In this document: piece by piece, positions 15,173 through 23,255 of the stretch
Position numbering within the stretch: position 1 is the stretch's first letter
Layout of the letters: every line of letters begins with the position of its first letter
Origin: a virus
IMG/VR virus record: IMGVR_UViG_3300035565_000044
Span: 36,523 to 100,522 of that record
DNA: 64,000 nucleotides
Reading direction: 5' to 3' (one strand)
Notes under the pieces: model-generated
What the model was told of the DNA's origin: nothing
The model's input: the letters and a program-made list of their open reading frames with translations, nothing else
Databases searched by the model: none
Program-made: the position numbers and the translations under genes

Positions 15173-15231
15173 TAACGGTTAAGAAACCGTTACCAATTCC
15201 CATTGACCACAACGTTCGTATCGGATATACA
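15173..15231. promoter_or_regulatory. divergent control region with palindrome
   Basis: TAACGGTT-AAGA-AACCGTTA is a perfect 8-bp dyad (15173-15192) between the divergent genes 15116 and 15234. Rightward, TTGACC-17-TATACA (15203-15231) carries GTTCG-TAT-CGGAT, a half-conserved copy of the ATCCG-N3-CGGAT operator, in its spacer. The -10 is only 3 bases from the ATG at 15234. Confidence 0.5.
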
Positions 15232-15233
15232 TT

Positions 15234-15599
15234 ATGTCTAAGTTAAAAGGAAGGGGACTTGTAGAGGAACAGCTCCTCAAATTAGCCCCTAGCGTAAACG
15301 ATAGGTTTCGATCCACGTTTGAAGAATCTGAGCTTGGCGCCCGGCGCTTCGCTCACCTCGTGAGATGGAAGATTGAGCCTAGAGTTCATGTCTCAAAGAA
15401 TGGATGCGTCACGTTTCGTTTTATAGACATAGGCGTGTCAATGACGGCGTTCATTTTTTTAGATAACAGCGCCTTAGATTACAGAGCTAGCATGGAAAGA
15501 GAAGGATTTAAATATACTCCGTATTGCCAGGGGATAGACACAATGGTTAATTCATTGTCTATTATTAAGGCGTTTGGGGTAGATTTATTTACCATATAA
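15234..15599 (+). CDS. hypothetical protein
   Basis: 121 residues, unrecognised. Beta-rich centre (VHVSKNGCVTFRFIDIGVS). The ATG lies almost at the predicted transcription start with no Shine-Dalgarno, so it may be leaderless or the promoter call is wrong. First of four rightward genes ending at the terminator at 17211. Confidence 0.6.
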   Translation: MSKLKGRGLVEEQLLKLAPSVNDRFRSTFEESELGARRFAHLVRWKIEPRVHVSKNGCVTFRFIDIGVSMTAFIFLDNSALDYRASMEREGFKYTPYCQGIDTMVNSLSIIKAFGVDLFTI

Positions 15600-15612
15600 G
15601 AAAGGAAAGATA

Positions 15613-16215
15613 GTGAAGATTTGTACAGTCATGCTTGAGGGCATTTCCCATTACTCTCAATCTCGCATGCATTCAGAGCCAGCGTTGGAACAGGAAAGCG
15701 CTGACGAGTACGCCAAGCGCACAGCCCTAGACCATTTGCATTTCGACAGCAAAGGGCATGTGTTTATCCCCCCTATGTCTATCAAGCAAAGCATTGATAA
15801 CGCTGCGAAATATATGCAGCAAAAGGTTCCTGGAAAGGGACAGGCGACATATACAAAGCATTTTAAAAGCGGATTGGCGGTTGTTGAGCCTCTTATGCTT
15901 TTTGACAGTGAAGGAAACCCTGTCATGAAGAGCGCATCCCCCGTTGAAAAACTATGGCTCAACTCCGATGGAGTCAGGGGAGGCGGAAAGCGCGTATGGA
16001 AGTATTGCCCATATATCCCTTCTGGATGGACAGCCGAGCTTCAGGCTCATATTCTTGACGACACCATAGGCGAAGAAGTTTTTTTAAATACTCTCGTGAA
16101 CGCAGGAAGGTTTATTGGGCTTGGAAGGTTCCGCCCCGCTAGTGGGGGATACTATGGACGCTTCACATATAAGCCTGATAGCGTCAATTGGGAAGTTCTT
16201 AGAAACTTCTTGTAA
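15613..16215 (+). CDS. conserved phage protein of unknown function
   Basis: 200 residues, GTG start after AGAAAGGAAAGATA. The layout (YSQSRMHSEP near the start, HVFIPPMSIKQSIDNAAKY, VRGGGKRVWKYCPYIP, and NAGRFIGLGRFRPASGGYYG at the end) matches a protein I recall from many phages and prophages, always hypothetical. The Gly-rich end is reminiscent of RAMP-type RNA-binding folds, but nothing else supports that. It forms a pair with 16225-16755. Confidence 0.65.
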   Translation: MKICTVMLEGISHYSQSRMHSEPALEQESADEYAKRTALDHLHFDSKGHVFIPPMSIKQSIDNAAKYMQQKVPGKGQATYTKHFKSGLAVVEPLMLFDSEGNPVMKSASPVEKLWLNSDGVRGGGKRVWKYCPYIPSGWTAELQAHILDDTIGEEVFLNTLVNAGRFIGLGRFRPASGGYYGRFTYKPDSVNWEVLRNFL

Positions 16216-16224
16216 GGGCGGACC

Positions 16225-16755
16225 ATGAAAATAGAAGACGAAGACGGTAAGTATAATTATTACGCCGATATCTATGTTATACGTGATTTGTTTTCCAAGG
16301 TGGAGATTGGGGATACAATAACGTTTTCTCAAATAGAAGAAGTTATGAAGAAACCCGTTGACGGCTCTGTCTACTCCGCTATTCATCAGGCAAAGATTTT
16401 GCTTGAAAGCGAAGATAGAATGGTGTTTGGCAACGTGCGCAGCGTAGGATACAAGCGGCTAACCGATAGCGAAATTATAGAATCTTTCGAGCTCGACCGC
16501 CGCCGCCTCCGCCGAAGGGCTCAAAGGGCTGCGCGCAGATTGACTAATATAAATGACTACGCCAGCCTCAGCAATGTGCAGAAGATAACGCATCAGGCGG
16601 GGCTAGGCGTCCTAGCGGCAATATCTAGAGTGGCTATGCCTAGGACGGTTGAGGACGTTAAGAAGTCCGTAGCTACGCTGGAGGCTCCTACTAAGTCAAC
16701 TCATGCCCCGATTGGGAAGATTTTGGATATCATGAGGGGAAACGTAAAAGATTAG
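16225..16755 (+). CDS. hypothetical protein, partner of the preceding gene
   Basis: 176 residues. The N-terminal ~85 residues form a small helical, winged-helix-like unit (GDTITFSQIEEVMKKPVDG), then an Arg-rich helix (RRRLRRRAQRAARRL) suited to nucleic-acid contact, then a helical tail. It follows its neighbour by 9 bases. A perfect parS site starts at its last base. Confidence 0.6.
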   Translation: MKIEDEDGKYNYYADIYVIRDLFSKVEIGDTITFSQIEEVMKKPVDGSVYSAIHQAKILLESEDRMVFGNVRSVGYKRLTDSEIIESFELDRRRLRRRAQRAARRLTNINDYASLSNVQKITHQAGLGVLAAISRVAMPRTVEDVKKSVATLEAPTKSTHAPIGKILDIMRGNVKD

Positions 16756-16768
16756 TTTCACGTGAAAC
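16755..16768. promoter_or_regulatory. parS-type palindrome (perfect)
   Basis: GTTTCACGTGAAAC, 8 bases upstream of the ATG of the next gene and overlapping the last base of the preceding stop codon. Confidence 0.7.
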
Positions 16769-16776
16769 GGTGGCAT

Positions 16777-17205
16777 ATGAACTTTTTCGATGGATTCGAT
16801 AGCCAGGATCGGGCTAAGATAACGAATATCTCATCTAGCCTAGTTGGCTTGATGGTAAAGATTAATGGTTTGGTTAGGCAACTATCCAACTTTCGGCCAG
16901 AGGGACTTATGTCAGCAATTGAAGACCTGCGCGAAGGCGTAAAGAATGCAGTTGGCAAGATCGAAGCGCTTACAAGCCAGCTTGGTTCCGTGAGTTCGCA
17001 CGTTGAGACTTTGTTTAAGGAAAACTCAGAGCTCAAAATCCAGCTTGCTGACGCCAATACTCAGCTAGCGGCGCTCAAGGGAGCGGCTACAGCCCCCGCT
17101 GAGGCTCATAGTGAGGTTGAGTTGCAAGACTTAGCCAATCAGCTTAAGGCGGCTGTGACGCCTGCTGTAACAGCTCCTGATGTCAATCCAGCGCCACAGG
17201 CTTAA
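16777..17205 (+). CDS. coiled-coil protein
   Basis: 142 residues from MNFFDGFDSQDR; a longer frame would run back through the parS site. Residues ~10-105 are coiled coil (VKNAVGKIEALTSQLGSVSS, LKIQLADANTQLAALKG), followed by an Ala/Pro-rich end. Possibly a structural adaptor; no family recognised. Confidence 0.6.
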   Translation: MNFFDGFDSQDRAKITNISSSLVGLMVKINGLVRQLSNFRPEGLMSAIEDLREGVKNAVGKIEALTSQLGSVSSHVETLFKENSELKIQLADANTQLAALKGAATAPAEAHSEVELQDLANQLKAAVTPAVTAPDVNPAPQA

Positions 17206-17210
17206 TGAAA

Positions 17211-17241
17211 AGGGCGCGGTCTCTTGATGGAGCCGCGCCCT
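17211..17241. terminator. bidirectional terminator between convergent genes
   Basis: AGGGCGCGGTCTC pairs with GAGCCGCGCCCT (12 bp, one bulge) between the rightward operon ending at 17205 and the leftward gene ending at 17246. Confidence 0.85.
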
Positions 17242-17245
17242 TGCT

Positions 17246-17506
17246 TTATGATACTTTCTCAAATAGGTGAGCCACCCACCAGCCATCATCTAAAAGAAGA
17301 GTTCCTATATAATCGTATCCGTCTTCTATGGGCTTTCCTGTTTCAATAAAAGAGAATATTCTTTCTTCCTTGGGCTGTTCATCGTCTACGAGAGCCCACA
17401 TGCAGCCAATGCCGTGTTGTATTCCTAGTTTTATCACCTTAGCCCCTTTGGGCATGGATAAGGTGTTATGCTCATTTCCTAATTTATATTTTAGTATGGT
17501 TTTCAT
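17246..17506 (-). CDS. DUF7352-like small protein
   Basis: 86 residues. MKTILKYKL, MPKGAKVIKLGIQHG, CMWALVD and ETGKPI...YIGTLL match, by memory, a short phage and bacterial family annotated DUF7352. Function unknown. RBS GAAAGGAAAG. Confidence 0.65.
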   Translation of the reverse strand: MKTILKYKLGNEHNTLSMPKGAKVIKLGIQHGIGCMWALVDDEQPKEERIFSFIETGKPIEDGYDYIGTLLLDDGWWVAHLFEKVS

Positions 17507-17518
17507 CGTCTTTCCTTT

Positions 17519-17773
17519 CTATCTATGGTCATACATATGATAGCGCTGTCTTGTATAATTTGGCTTTGCCTTGAACGTATTTAGACCGTTCCTATTCCAA
17601 GGCAAAATCCATGCTGGGAGCCAGCGCCAACCTTCCGCCTGACGCCCACGCCATACGCTCCTATCATATAGGTCTGTCATGACGCATTCCCACATAGGAA
17701 AAACTTCATCTTTCCTATTGCAGTAATCGTCAGATAGTTGATCAGCAATATGCGTAGGAAGGCGCACTCTCAT
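17519..17773 (-). CDS. hypothetical protein
   Basis: 84 residues from MRVRLPTHIADQLSDD; the ATG overlaps the upstream stop as ATGA. The start resembles a ribbon-helix-helix strand and helix, but the Trp/Arg-rich remainder fits no family I know. Confidence 0.55.
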   Translation of the reverse strand: MRVRLPTHIADQLSDDYCNRKDEVFPMWECVMTDLYDRSVWRGRQAEGWRWLPAWILPWNRNGLNTFKAKPNYTRQRYHMYDHR

Positions 17774-17952
17774 TTCTTTTCCTGTCTTTCGTACTGGCAT
17801 ACGCACTTCATTCGTGGACGCGTAGCCTTAGGGTCTTTCCCGGCGCCATCGATGCAAGCTGAATAGGAAATGTATTTGTGAATGAGCTCTGGGGGAATGT
17901 AGCCTTCAGGCGAGCAATAGAGCGCGTAGGCGACAAGAAGTTCCTTCATCAT
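17770..17952 (-). CDS. hypothetical protein
   Basis: 60 residues with an N-terminal hydrophobic segment (ELLVAYALYCSPEGYIPPEL) and a basic Cys-bearing tail. Overlaps both neighbours by 4 bases, so it is translationally coupled. Confidence 0.5.
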   Translation of the reverse strand: MMKELLVAYALYCSPEGYIPPELIHKYISYSACIDGAGKDPKATRPRMKCVCQYERQEKK

Positions 17953-18311
17953 CTTCCCTTTCTGGTTACAAGTTTTTCTAAGGCTTCGTGTAGATAGCGT
18001 ATCACAAACTCTCTAGGCTTCCCTCCCCATAAACACCCCTCCCTAGCCTCTATAGCGGCCTCTAGAGCCTCTTGAAAGGTAGGGCGCGGCTCCCCTAGCC
18101 TGGACCACCTAGGACGCCCAGGACCGCCCGCATAGTGAGCTCTGAGCACCTTCCTAGTCCACACCTGATATGGGCCAGTTTTTCCCTTAGCCCATACCTC
18201 AAATGTATATTTATTCTCATGGGTAGACCAAGAAATTAGCCGTATTCCATCCGGGGCGGATAGGTCAATCTCAACGCCGCTAGGCATTGACGATAATAAT
18301 TTGAGGGCCAT
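17949..18311 (-). CDS. hypothetical protein
   Basis: 120 residues. Beta-rich first half (GIRLISWSTHENKYTFEVWA) and a helical second half. First gene after the regulatory region at 18312-18525. Unrecognised. Confidence 0.55.
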   Translation of the reverse strand: MALKLLSSMPSGVEIDLSAPDGIRLISWSTHENKYTFEVWAKGKTGPYQVWTRKVLRAHYAGGPGRPRWSRLGEPRPTFQEALEAAIEAREGCLWGGKPREFVIRYLHEALEKLVTRKGR

Positions 18312-18525
18312 TTACTAATATCTCATGTATCCGCGACAGTGAAGCTGTCGCTTCAGCGAACATGAGAAAAATTTTTACATTTTTTTGAAAAAAAGTCAAA
18401 AAAAGTGTTGACTCTACCTGTGAAACACACTATATGTTGTTTCACGAGAGTTCTTTGACAATTTGTTTCTCTGATGACTGGGGCCACTAATCCGTTTGGA
18501 TCAGTGGCCGCAATGCGTTGTGGGG
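18312..18525. promoter_or_regulatory. divergent promoter region with parS half-site dyad
   Basis: Rightward: TTGACT (18408-18413), 17 bases, TATATG (18431-18436). GTGAAAC (18420-18426) and GTTTCAC (18439-18445), two parS half-sites turned outward 12 bases apart, flank that -10. Leftward: TTGACT-17-AAAAAT on the minus strand reads toward 18311. Hairpins at 18331-18348 (GCGACAG/CTGTCGC) and 18483-18510 (GGCCACT/AGTGGCC) follow. No gene lies rightward, so the rightward promoter would make a short antisense or small RNA. Confidence 0.5.
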
Positions 18526-18993
18526 TTAGTGTTCTATGCTACACACGCTAAACATGGCGTAGCCAGTAGCGATAACGTCTAACAGCTCCGCTGTCTTCTG
18601 GTTGTGGCCACGCCTTTTCCAGAAGTCGCTAAGGTTTGGGGAAAACGACATGCGGTGATAAATTTTGTTTTTTATATCAACGCTTTGTCTGATTTTTTCT
18701 TGCTCATTCTCAACTTCGCGTGGAATTTGCGAAAGTTTTTCTTCAAACATCCTGGCATCTTCAGGATTATCTAGAAACCTGTCAAAAGACTCTATGATAT
18801 CTGGTAAATGCATAACGTCTGAGCCATCAATCATAACGATTGACGCCATGGGGATAACCTTTAGAAGGTCGTCAGCGTCGGCTCGCTCCATGGGCATGGC
18901 TTTATCTTTGGTTCTACTCATGCTAAGCGCCACGTCGTCAAACGACACCATGTAGGCGCCTTGCGCCATGATAAAACAGTCTTTCTCGCTCAC
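18526..18993 (-). CDS. hypothetical protein
   Basis: 155 residues. Beta start (FIMAQGAYMVSFDDVALSM) and a long helical middle (EEKLSQIPREVENEQEKIRQ). Unrecognised. Confidence 0.55.
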   Translation of the reverse strand: MSEKDCFIMAQGAYMVSFDDVALSMSRTKDKAMPMERADADDLLKVIPMASIVMIDGSDVMHLPDIIESFDRFLDNPEDARMFEEKLSQIPREVENEQEKIRQSVDIKNKIYHRMSFSPNLSDFWKRRGHNQKTAELLDVIATGYAMFSVCSIEH

Positions 18994-19004
18994 TTAATTT
19001 CCTT

Positions 19005-19328
19005 TCAGTTAGAAACTCTCAAACGGCTTTCGATAATCTGCTCTGTGCTCATTCTGCGACGATTGGCAGTTGATAGCACCGCCGCCGCCTTTGTGCGGAA
19101 CTTACGCGCCGTGCGCTTCATTCCCTCCTGGATAATGATGATTTTGCGCCAGACTTCAAGCTGATTGTCGGCTTCCGCCTTAGCCATGCGCCATGCCGTC
19201 TTGCGATGGGCGTAGACGCCAACCACCTTAACGCGTTCATCAACCGTGACAATCGCCTCAAATGTCCCATCTTGGCGCTTGTGGGTTTGCCATTTGAATT
19301 CATGACCAAAGTAATTGAGCGTTCCCAT
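19005..19328 (-). CDS. hypothetical protein
   Basis: 107 residues. A small beta sheet (FEAIVTVDERVKVVGVYA) then helices with a basic stretch (EGMKRTARKFRTKAAAV). Unrecognised; tightly packed with its neighbours. Confidence 0.55.
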   Translation of the reverse strand: MGTLNYFGHEFKWQTHKRQDGTFEAIVTVDERVKVVGVYAHRKTAWRMAKAEADNQLEVWRKIIIIQEGMKRTARKFRTKAAAVLSTANRRRMSTEQIIESRLRVSN

Positions 19329-19347
19329 CATGGTATCCCTTCCCTTT

Positions 19348-19542
19348 CTAATCTAAAATTCCCATCCTCTTACGGCAGATGGGGCATAGTCCGCTAATAA
19401 TCTTTATTCTCTTGTAGACTCCACCACAAGTTATGCAACGTAGGTGATAGTAGTCCAGAGCACGACGTTTCTTCTTCTTCTCAAACGCCACTGTCCCACG
19501 CTTCAGTCTAGCCTTATGGTTGTCTCTGTGTCCTTTCCCCAT
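19348..19542 (-). CDS. small zinc-ribbon protein
   Basis: 64 residues. A very basic N-terminus (KGHRDNHKARLKRG) and a CITCGG...CPICRK pair of CxxC knuckles 17 residues apart, a typical zinc ribbon. Likely binds nucleic acid or a protein partner; the role is unknown. Confidence 0.65.
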   Translation of the reverse strand: MGKGHRDNHKARLKRGTVAFEKKKKRRALDYYHLRCITCGGVYKRIKIISGLCPICRKRMGILD

Positions 19543-19572
19543 CAGTTTACCTCTTAAAGGTTAACAAAATGA

Positions 19573-19599
19573 AAACGCCCAGGAGTTACCCCAGGCGTT
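19573..19599 (-). terminator. hairpin between leftward genes
   Basis: Minus strand AACGCCTGGGG / TCCTGGGCGTT (11 bp with wobbles, 5-base loop) followed by TTCATTTTG. Confidence 0.65.
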
Positions 19600-19601
19600 T
19601 C

Positions 19602-19615
19602 GTTTCACGTGGAAC
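19602..19615. promoter_or_regulatory. parS-type palindrome (perfect)
   Basis: GTTTCACGTGGAAC, ending on the first base of the stop codon of the leftward gene 19615-20139. Confidence 0.65.
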
Positions 19616-20139
19616 TATTCATCAACCTTGAAAGGTTTAGACCAAACGTCTCGCTCAAAGCTTCTGGATAGGGCGTCAACTAGATTGGCGTCTACAGGAC
19701 GGTCATCGCTATGGTTATGTTCCATGCTGGTTAGGGAAACGCCGTCATTAATCATCTCCGCCGCCGCTTCTTCGAAGCTAACCTTGCACTTTTCCCCCTT
19801 ACGTGGCGTGTATGTCTCTAGCTCTGGTTCTTCTCCCAAAAGATATCTGGCTCTTTCAGGAGTTATGATTTCATGGGCTAGATGACACTGACTAAGCGGT
19901 GGAAGGTCAATACTCTCTACAGGCGTGCGCCCATCCTCCCAGTGCAGCCCCTCAGCTCCACATGGCTCTGTTACCTTGCTGTGGTAGATCACCGAGCCAT
20001 CTGTTTTAAGCGCGACACGGACCACAGAAGCGTGAGCATCATTTCCATTAATGGCGTATACAGCGAGATTACACTTGCAGTCTATGCCATATGGTTGCCC
20101 ATGTACACAATTTGGGCAAGTCTTTTTCATTCCGTCCAT
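19615..20139 (-). CDS. hypothetical Cys-containing protein
   Basis: 174 residues. An N-terminal knuckle CPNCVHGQPYGIDCKC suggests metal binding. The C-terminal half includes a helical segment with SFEEAAAEMINDGVSL. AGAAAGG precedes the ATG. Unrecognised. Confidence 0.55.
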   Translation of the reverse strand: MDGMKKTCPNCVHGQPYGIDCKCNLAVYAINGNDAHASVVRVALKTDGSVIYHSKVTEPCGAEGLHWEDGRTPVESIDLPPLSQCHLAHEIITPERARYLLGEEPELETYTPRKGEKCKVSFEEAAAEMINDGVSLTSMEHNHSDDRPVDANLVDALSRSFERDVWSKPFKVDE

Positions 20140-20152
20140 GGCATTAGCCTTT

Positions 20153-20485
20153 CTACTTAATAGGAAACATGCGAGCTATTATTTCTTCGTCTGTTTCCTT
20201 CTCTATCGCTTTAGTAGCGCTACGCGTCTTTGCTATTTCTGCAAATGCGCGTATGTCTCCTAGATGCGCAATCCTCTCCACCTCCATCAGCGCGTTACAG
20301 ATGTAAGGCGCCAGCGTTACAAAATCTTGGTATTCTTCCATTCCGTACATGCGAAATTCTGAATTTATTGGACCTTGATAGTATTTGTAACACTGAGAAA
20401 TATATTCAATGGCTACGCGCGCAACGCGCATATGATGCTCGTTGGGGGTAACGCTCTGAATTGGCTCAGCTTCTTTGTGTTTCAC
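20153..20485 (-). CDS. hypothetical helical protein
   Basis: 110 residues from a GTG after GAAAGGAAAGACT. All-helical pattern with EKETDEEIIARMFP at the end. Unrecognised. Confidence 0.55.
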   Translation of the reverse strand: MKHKEAEPIQSVTPNEHHMRVARVAIEYISQCYKYYQGPINSEFRMYGMEEYQDFVTLAPYICNALMEVERIAHLGDIRAFAEIAKTRSATKAIEKETDEEIIARMFPIK

Positions 20486-20509
20486 AGTCTTTCCTTTCGT
20501 ACAGGGAAG

Positions 20510-20535
20510 GGCGAGCTAGCCTAAGCTAACCCGCC
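20510..20535 (-). terminator. intergenic hairpin
   Basis: Minus strand GGCGGGTTAGC / GCTAGCTCGCC, 11 bp with two wobbles and a 4-base loop, between genes 20545 and 20485. No U-tract. Confidence 0.45.
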
Positions 20536-20544
20536 GTATTGTTT

Positions 20545-21159
20545 TTACAGTCCTTCTGCGTCTTCGTACACGTCATATGGGTTGCAAAGTTCAGGCTCGG
20601 CAATCACATTCCCATAAACATCATGAGTAATATCAGCTCTACTCATGAACTCAGGAATAATTTCCAGTACACTACGTATGCATACTTCTTTCTGCCTAAG
20701 CTTTTTTACAAAGCTTTCTTCAATATCATGAATAGCGTCTTCGTAGTTTCTATTAGCCCTAGTGTGGGCGTCTTCACGTCTGCGCAAATTTTCACGGTTC
20801 TTTATAAAATCTTCTGTTCCGTGTTCTCTGTTGTAGATATTAAAGTCTAGTTCTGCGGCCTTGGCGTTGTCGTCCCTGTTTCTCTCAGCTTGAGTCATTT
20901 CAAGGTCTTTTATATAGTGCTCTTCTAGGGTAAGAGTTGGATAAGGCGGAACCTTTATGTCATGGATAGTGCGCCAGTTAACGCCAAGGCGCACGTTCGC
21001 CATTTTCTTCTGAAAAAAATTCAGAAATTCAAACGCTTGCTTATGATTTATAACTTCTTCCCAATTCTTACACTCAATAAGCGCTCGATAAGTTCCGCAG
21101 CTTTGGGTAGCTCCTACGTACTGCGCCCATGCCGCCATTTGTTTGACTGTGACTGCCAT
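20545..21159 (-). CDS. hypothetical protein
   Basis: 204 residues, charged and helical; the middle (RRREDAHTRANRNYEDAIHD) looks like coiled coil. Unrecognised. RBS GAAAGGAAAGAC. Confidence 0.55.
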   Translation of the reverse strand: MAVTVKQMAAWAQYVGATQSCGTYRALIECKNWEEVINHKQAFEFLNFFQKKMANVRLGVNWRTIHDIKVPPYPTLTLEEHYIKDLEMTQAERNRDDNAKAAELDFNIYNREHGTEDFIKNRENLRRREDAHTRANRNYEDAIHDIEESFVKKLRQKEVCIRSVLEIIPEFMSRADITHDVYGNVIAEPELCNPYDVYEDAEGL

Positions 21160-21220
21160 ATTAGTCTTTCCTTTCGTCAGTGACGCCCTTGGCGCCTGTG
21201 TTAGGGTATGATAGAGAAAC

Positions 21221-21430
21221 TTAATTATTAGTTACCTTTCCGCTTATTTTCACCTCGCCTTCCGCTATTTCGCGAAGCGTGCTTACATCTACGTCAAAGC
21301 CAACAACGATACGCAAGTTATTGTTATAATTGCGTAATACGTAGTCCCACGCTTCGATTGCGTTCTCTAAGCCAAACTCTTTAACGCGCGCACGGTCAAC
21401 ATCATCAGTTTCGAATATATGAATTTTCAT
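21221..21430 (-). CDS. hypothetical protein
   Basis: 69 residues with an alternating alpha/beta pattern (MKIHIFETDD, NLRIVVGFDVDV). Start overlaps the stop of the upstream small gene as ATGA. Confidence 0.55.
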   Translation of the reverse strand: MKIHIFETDDVDRARVKEFGLENAIEAWDYVLRNYNNNLRIVVGFDVDVSTLREIAEGEVKISGKVTNN

Positions 21431-21603
21431 TTCTTTCCCTTCTCGTATCGTTCGATCTTAGCGCGGTTAGCAGCTCTAAGCGATGCTGCACGTATGGCTT
21501 GGGTTACGCCTGTGCGCCCGTTAGACGCTAGCGCCACTCTCAACGACAAATCTATTGAAATGGCCATGCGTTCGTCAAACACCTTTGCGAATTTGATATC
21601 CAT
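21427..21603 (-). CDS. small hypothetical protein
   Basis: 58 residues (MDIKFAKVFDERMA at the start, RYEKGKK at the end). GAAGGGG precedes the ATG, and the stop overlaps the next start as ATGA. The density of genes here supports real coding. Helical; unknown role. Confidence 0.6.
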   Translation of the reverse strand: MDIKFAKVFDERMAISIDLSLRVALASNGRTGVTQAIRAASLRAANRAKIERYEKGKK

Positions 21604-21655
21604 GCTACACCCCTTCTAAAACCGCCTACGTTGGGCCGTGGCGGCTTTAAGAGAG

Positions 21656-21676
21656 GGGCAGGCTCTACACCTGCCC
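21656..21676 (-). terminator. intergenic hairpins
   Basis: GGGCAGG/CCTGCCC, 7 bp, with a second hairpin (AACCGCC/GGCGGCTT region) at 21618-21648. They separate the 336-residue gene from the next leftward genes. Confidence 0.55.
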
Positions 21677-21682
21677 ATGATG

Positions 21683-22693
21683 CTAATTGCCGTGTACAAG
21701 CGCCCTTGTGACGTTGTCAAAGAAACTCAACTCAAGGCCAAGCTCCCTTGCAATCCTTACGCTTTCAGCGCGTTCAATCAAATGACAACCGGCCTTTATG
21801 TCGCCATTGGGATAAACGCAATTGACGGTAAAAGAACCTACGCGTTTATTGATCTCGAACGTACTAACGATTCTCATAGAGCTTAGAAGCTTGTCCGTGG
21901 TTTTAAACAGCTCCACAGCTTCACTAAGAGGGACACGGGCGCCGAGTGATGTTTCTAACGTGTCGCCCTTCACTCTGAGATATGCGCCGCCGCTTGGCGT
22001 CTTGAAGCCTTCCCAAGGCAACCTGACGTGAGCGCCTTTCATCCATTCCGTTAACGCCTCAAGTTGCGACAGCCTAAGCAGGCGCTCTTGTTCGGTCTTG
22101 GCATCCAGTCGTTTCTTCTCACGCTTAGCGCGGGCAGCAACCTTCTTTGGATCGTTCGCCGCAAGGGCTAGGCGCTCAAATCTGGCGTTAATACGCGCCC
22201 AGTCGGCGCCGTAGTCGATTGCAGGTTCTTCAAGGTCGAATATGAGACAATATCCGGAAACGTCTCCACGGGAGCGCAAAAGAAAATTCCGCCCGTATTG
22301 GTTCCATTCGTCAGATTTTATCGCGCGTTCATATCTGTTAACGCCTGCTCTGTATTGACTTACAAGGTAATCAATGTTTTCCTTGTGCCTTATCCTGCTA
22401 TCTCCGAAATCTGGCTCAATCCAAGGGACGACATAGCTGTGAACAAGATGCTTAGTCGCCACTTGTGCAAGGCCGAAATGTTTACTTGTAGAGTTAGACC
22501 GATTGCGCGCTGCAATGTTAAGAAGTACAACTGATATATCATCTTTTTTTATGATATTTGCTATATTCATTGCGTATGAATATAATTTTGTTCCTAAAAA
22601 AGATATTGTGTTTTTAGCGTTGTTCGCTTCATCCTGCGTTTGCGCCGCCCACAAATGCGCAACCATTGCTGAGTTAACTACTTTACGAGTCAT
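21683..22693 (-). CDS. conserved phage hypothetical protein
   Basis: 336 residues. The start (MTRKVVNSAMVAHLWAAQTQ, then TISFLGTKLYSYAMNIA) is a pattern I have seen in phage proteins of unknown function. A long charged helix (ARAKREKKRLDAKTEQERLL) lies in the middle and a beta-rich C-terminus follows. RBS GAAAGGAAAGACT. Confidence 0.6.
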   Translation of the reverse strand: MTRKVVNSAMVAHLWAAQTQDEANNAKNTISFLGTKLYSYAMNIANIIKKDDISVVLLNIAARNRSNSTSKHFGLAQVATKHLVHSYVVPWIEPDFGDSRIRHKENIDYLVSQYRAGVNRYERAIKSDEWNQYGRNFLLRSRGDVSGYCLIFDLEEPAIDYGADWARINARFERLALAANDPKKVAARAKREKKRLDAKTEQERLLRLSQLEALTEWMKGAHVRLPWEGFKTPSGGAYLRVKGDTLETSLGARVPLSEAVELFKTTDKLLSSMRIVSTFEINKRVGSFTVNCVYPNGDIKAGCHLIERAESVRIARELGLELSFFDNVTRALVHGN

Positions 22694-22727
22694 AGTCTTT
22701 CCTTTCTTGAGTTAACGTCTACACGCT

Positions 22728-22754
22728 AGCAGCCACAGCGGCGCCATGGCTGCT
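22728..22754 (-). terminator. intergenic hairpin
   Basis: AGCAGCCA/TGGCTGCT, 8 bp perfect, 11-base loop, between genes 22774 and 22693. Confidence 0.5.
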
Positions 22755-22773
22755 AACATTTAGGCATTATCTC

Positions 22774-23007
22774 TTATTCCCATCCTTCCGGATTCTGCGC
22801 CTTTTCCGCTGTCATAACGTCAATAATATTCTGCAACATGCTTATTAGCAGTTTAATCTCGTCAATTTTTATAGGTATTGATTGAGACTCATGCGAAAAT
22901 TCATTTGCTTCTAGATACGCGCATTTCCTATAATTTTCGTATGAAATTGAAATGTAGTCGTCATAATATGTATGAAGTGTATGTTTTACTTCATCCTTTC
23001 CTTTCAT
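22774..23007 (-). CDS. hypothetical protein
   Basis: 77 residues with a Tyr-rich N-terminal half and a helical end (EIKLLISMLQNIIDVMTAEK). The start overlaps the upstream stop by 4 bases. It resembles 23715 and 23932 in ending with a single amphipathic helix. Confidence 0.5.
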   Translation of the reverse strand: MKGKDEVKHTLHTYYDDYISISYENYRKCAYLEANEFSHESQSIPIKIDEIKLLISMLQNIIDVMTAEKAQNPEGWE

Positions 23008-23255
23008 CTTTTCCTTACCTTTATCGAATTTCCAGGCGAGAAAAAGTTCTGCTCAAACTTGGGATGCTTCCAAGCTGTTTCGCGCCTCATAAGGTTCTCT
23101 GCGCTTTTCTTCGCTTGCGCCGCAGTCTCTAATACGCCCCATGCGCCGCCTACGGACTGCTTAGCCAAAACTTCGCCGCTAGCGGTTATCTTTATGGCGT
23201 GATACGTCCATTTCCAATATGAACGCAGTAGCGCCTTTTCCTTAGCTGACAGCAT
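23004..23255 (-). CDS. hypothetical protein
   Basis: 83 residues, basic, helix-rich, with HAIKITASGEVLAK as the one clear strand pair. Overlaps both neighbours. Confidence 0.5.
   Translation of the reverse strand: MLSAKEKALLRSYWKWTYHAIKITASGEVLAKQSVGGAWGVLETAAQAKKSAENLMRRETAWKHPKFEQNFFSPGNSIKVRKR

Noticed and set aside
15613-16215. Cas7/RAMP-type protein
   Set aside because: Only the Gly-rich end is reminiscent; no CRISPR context and the family is a common phage protein of unknown role.
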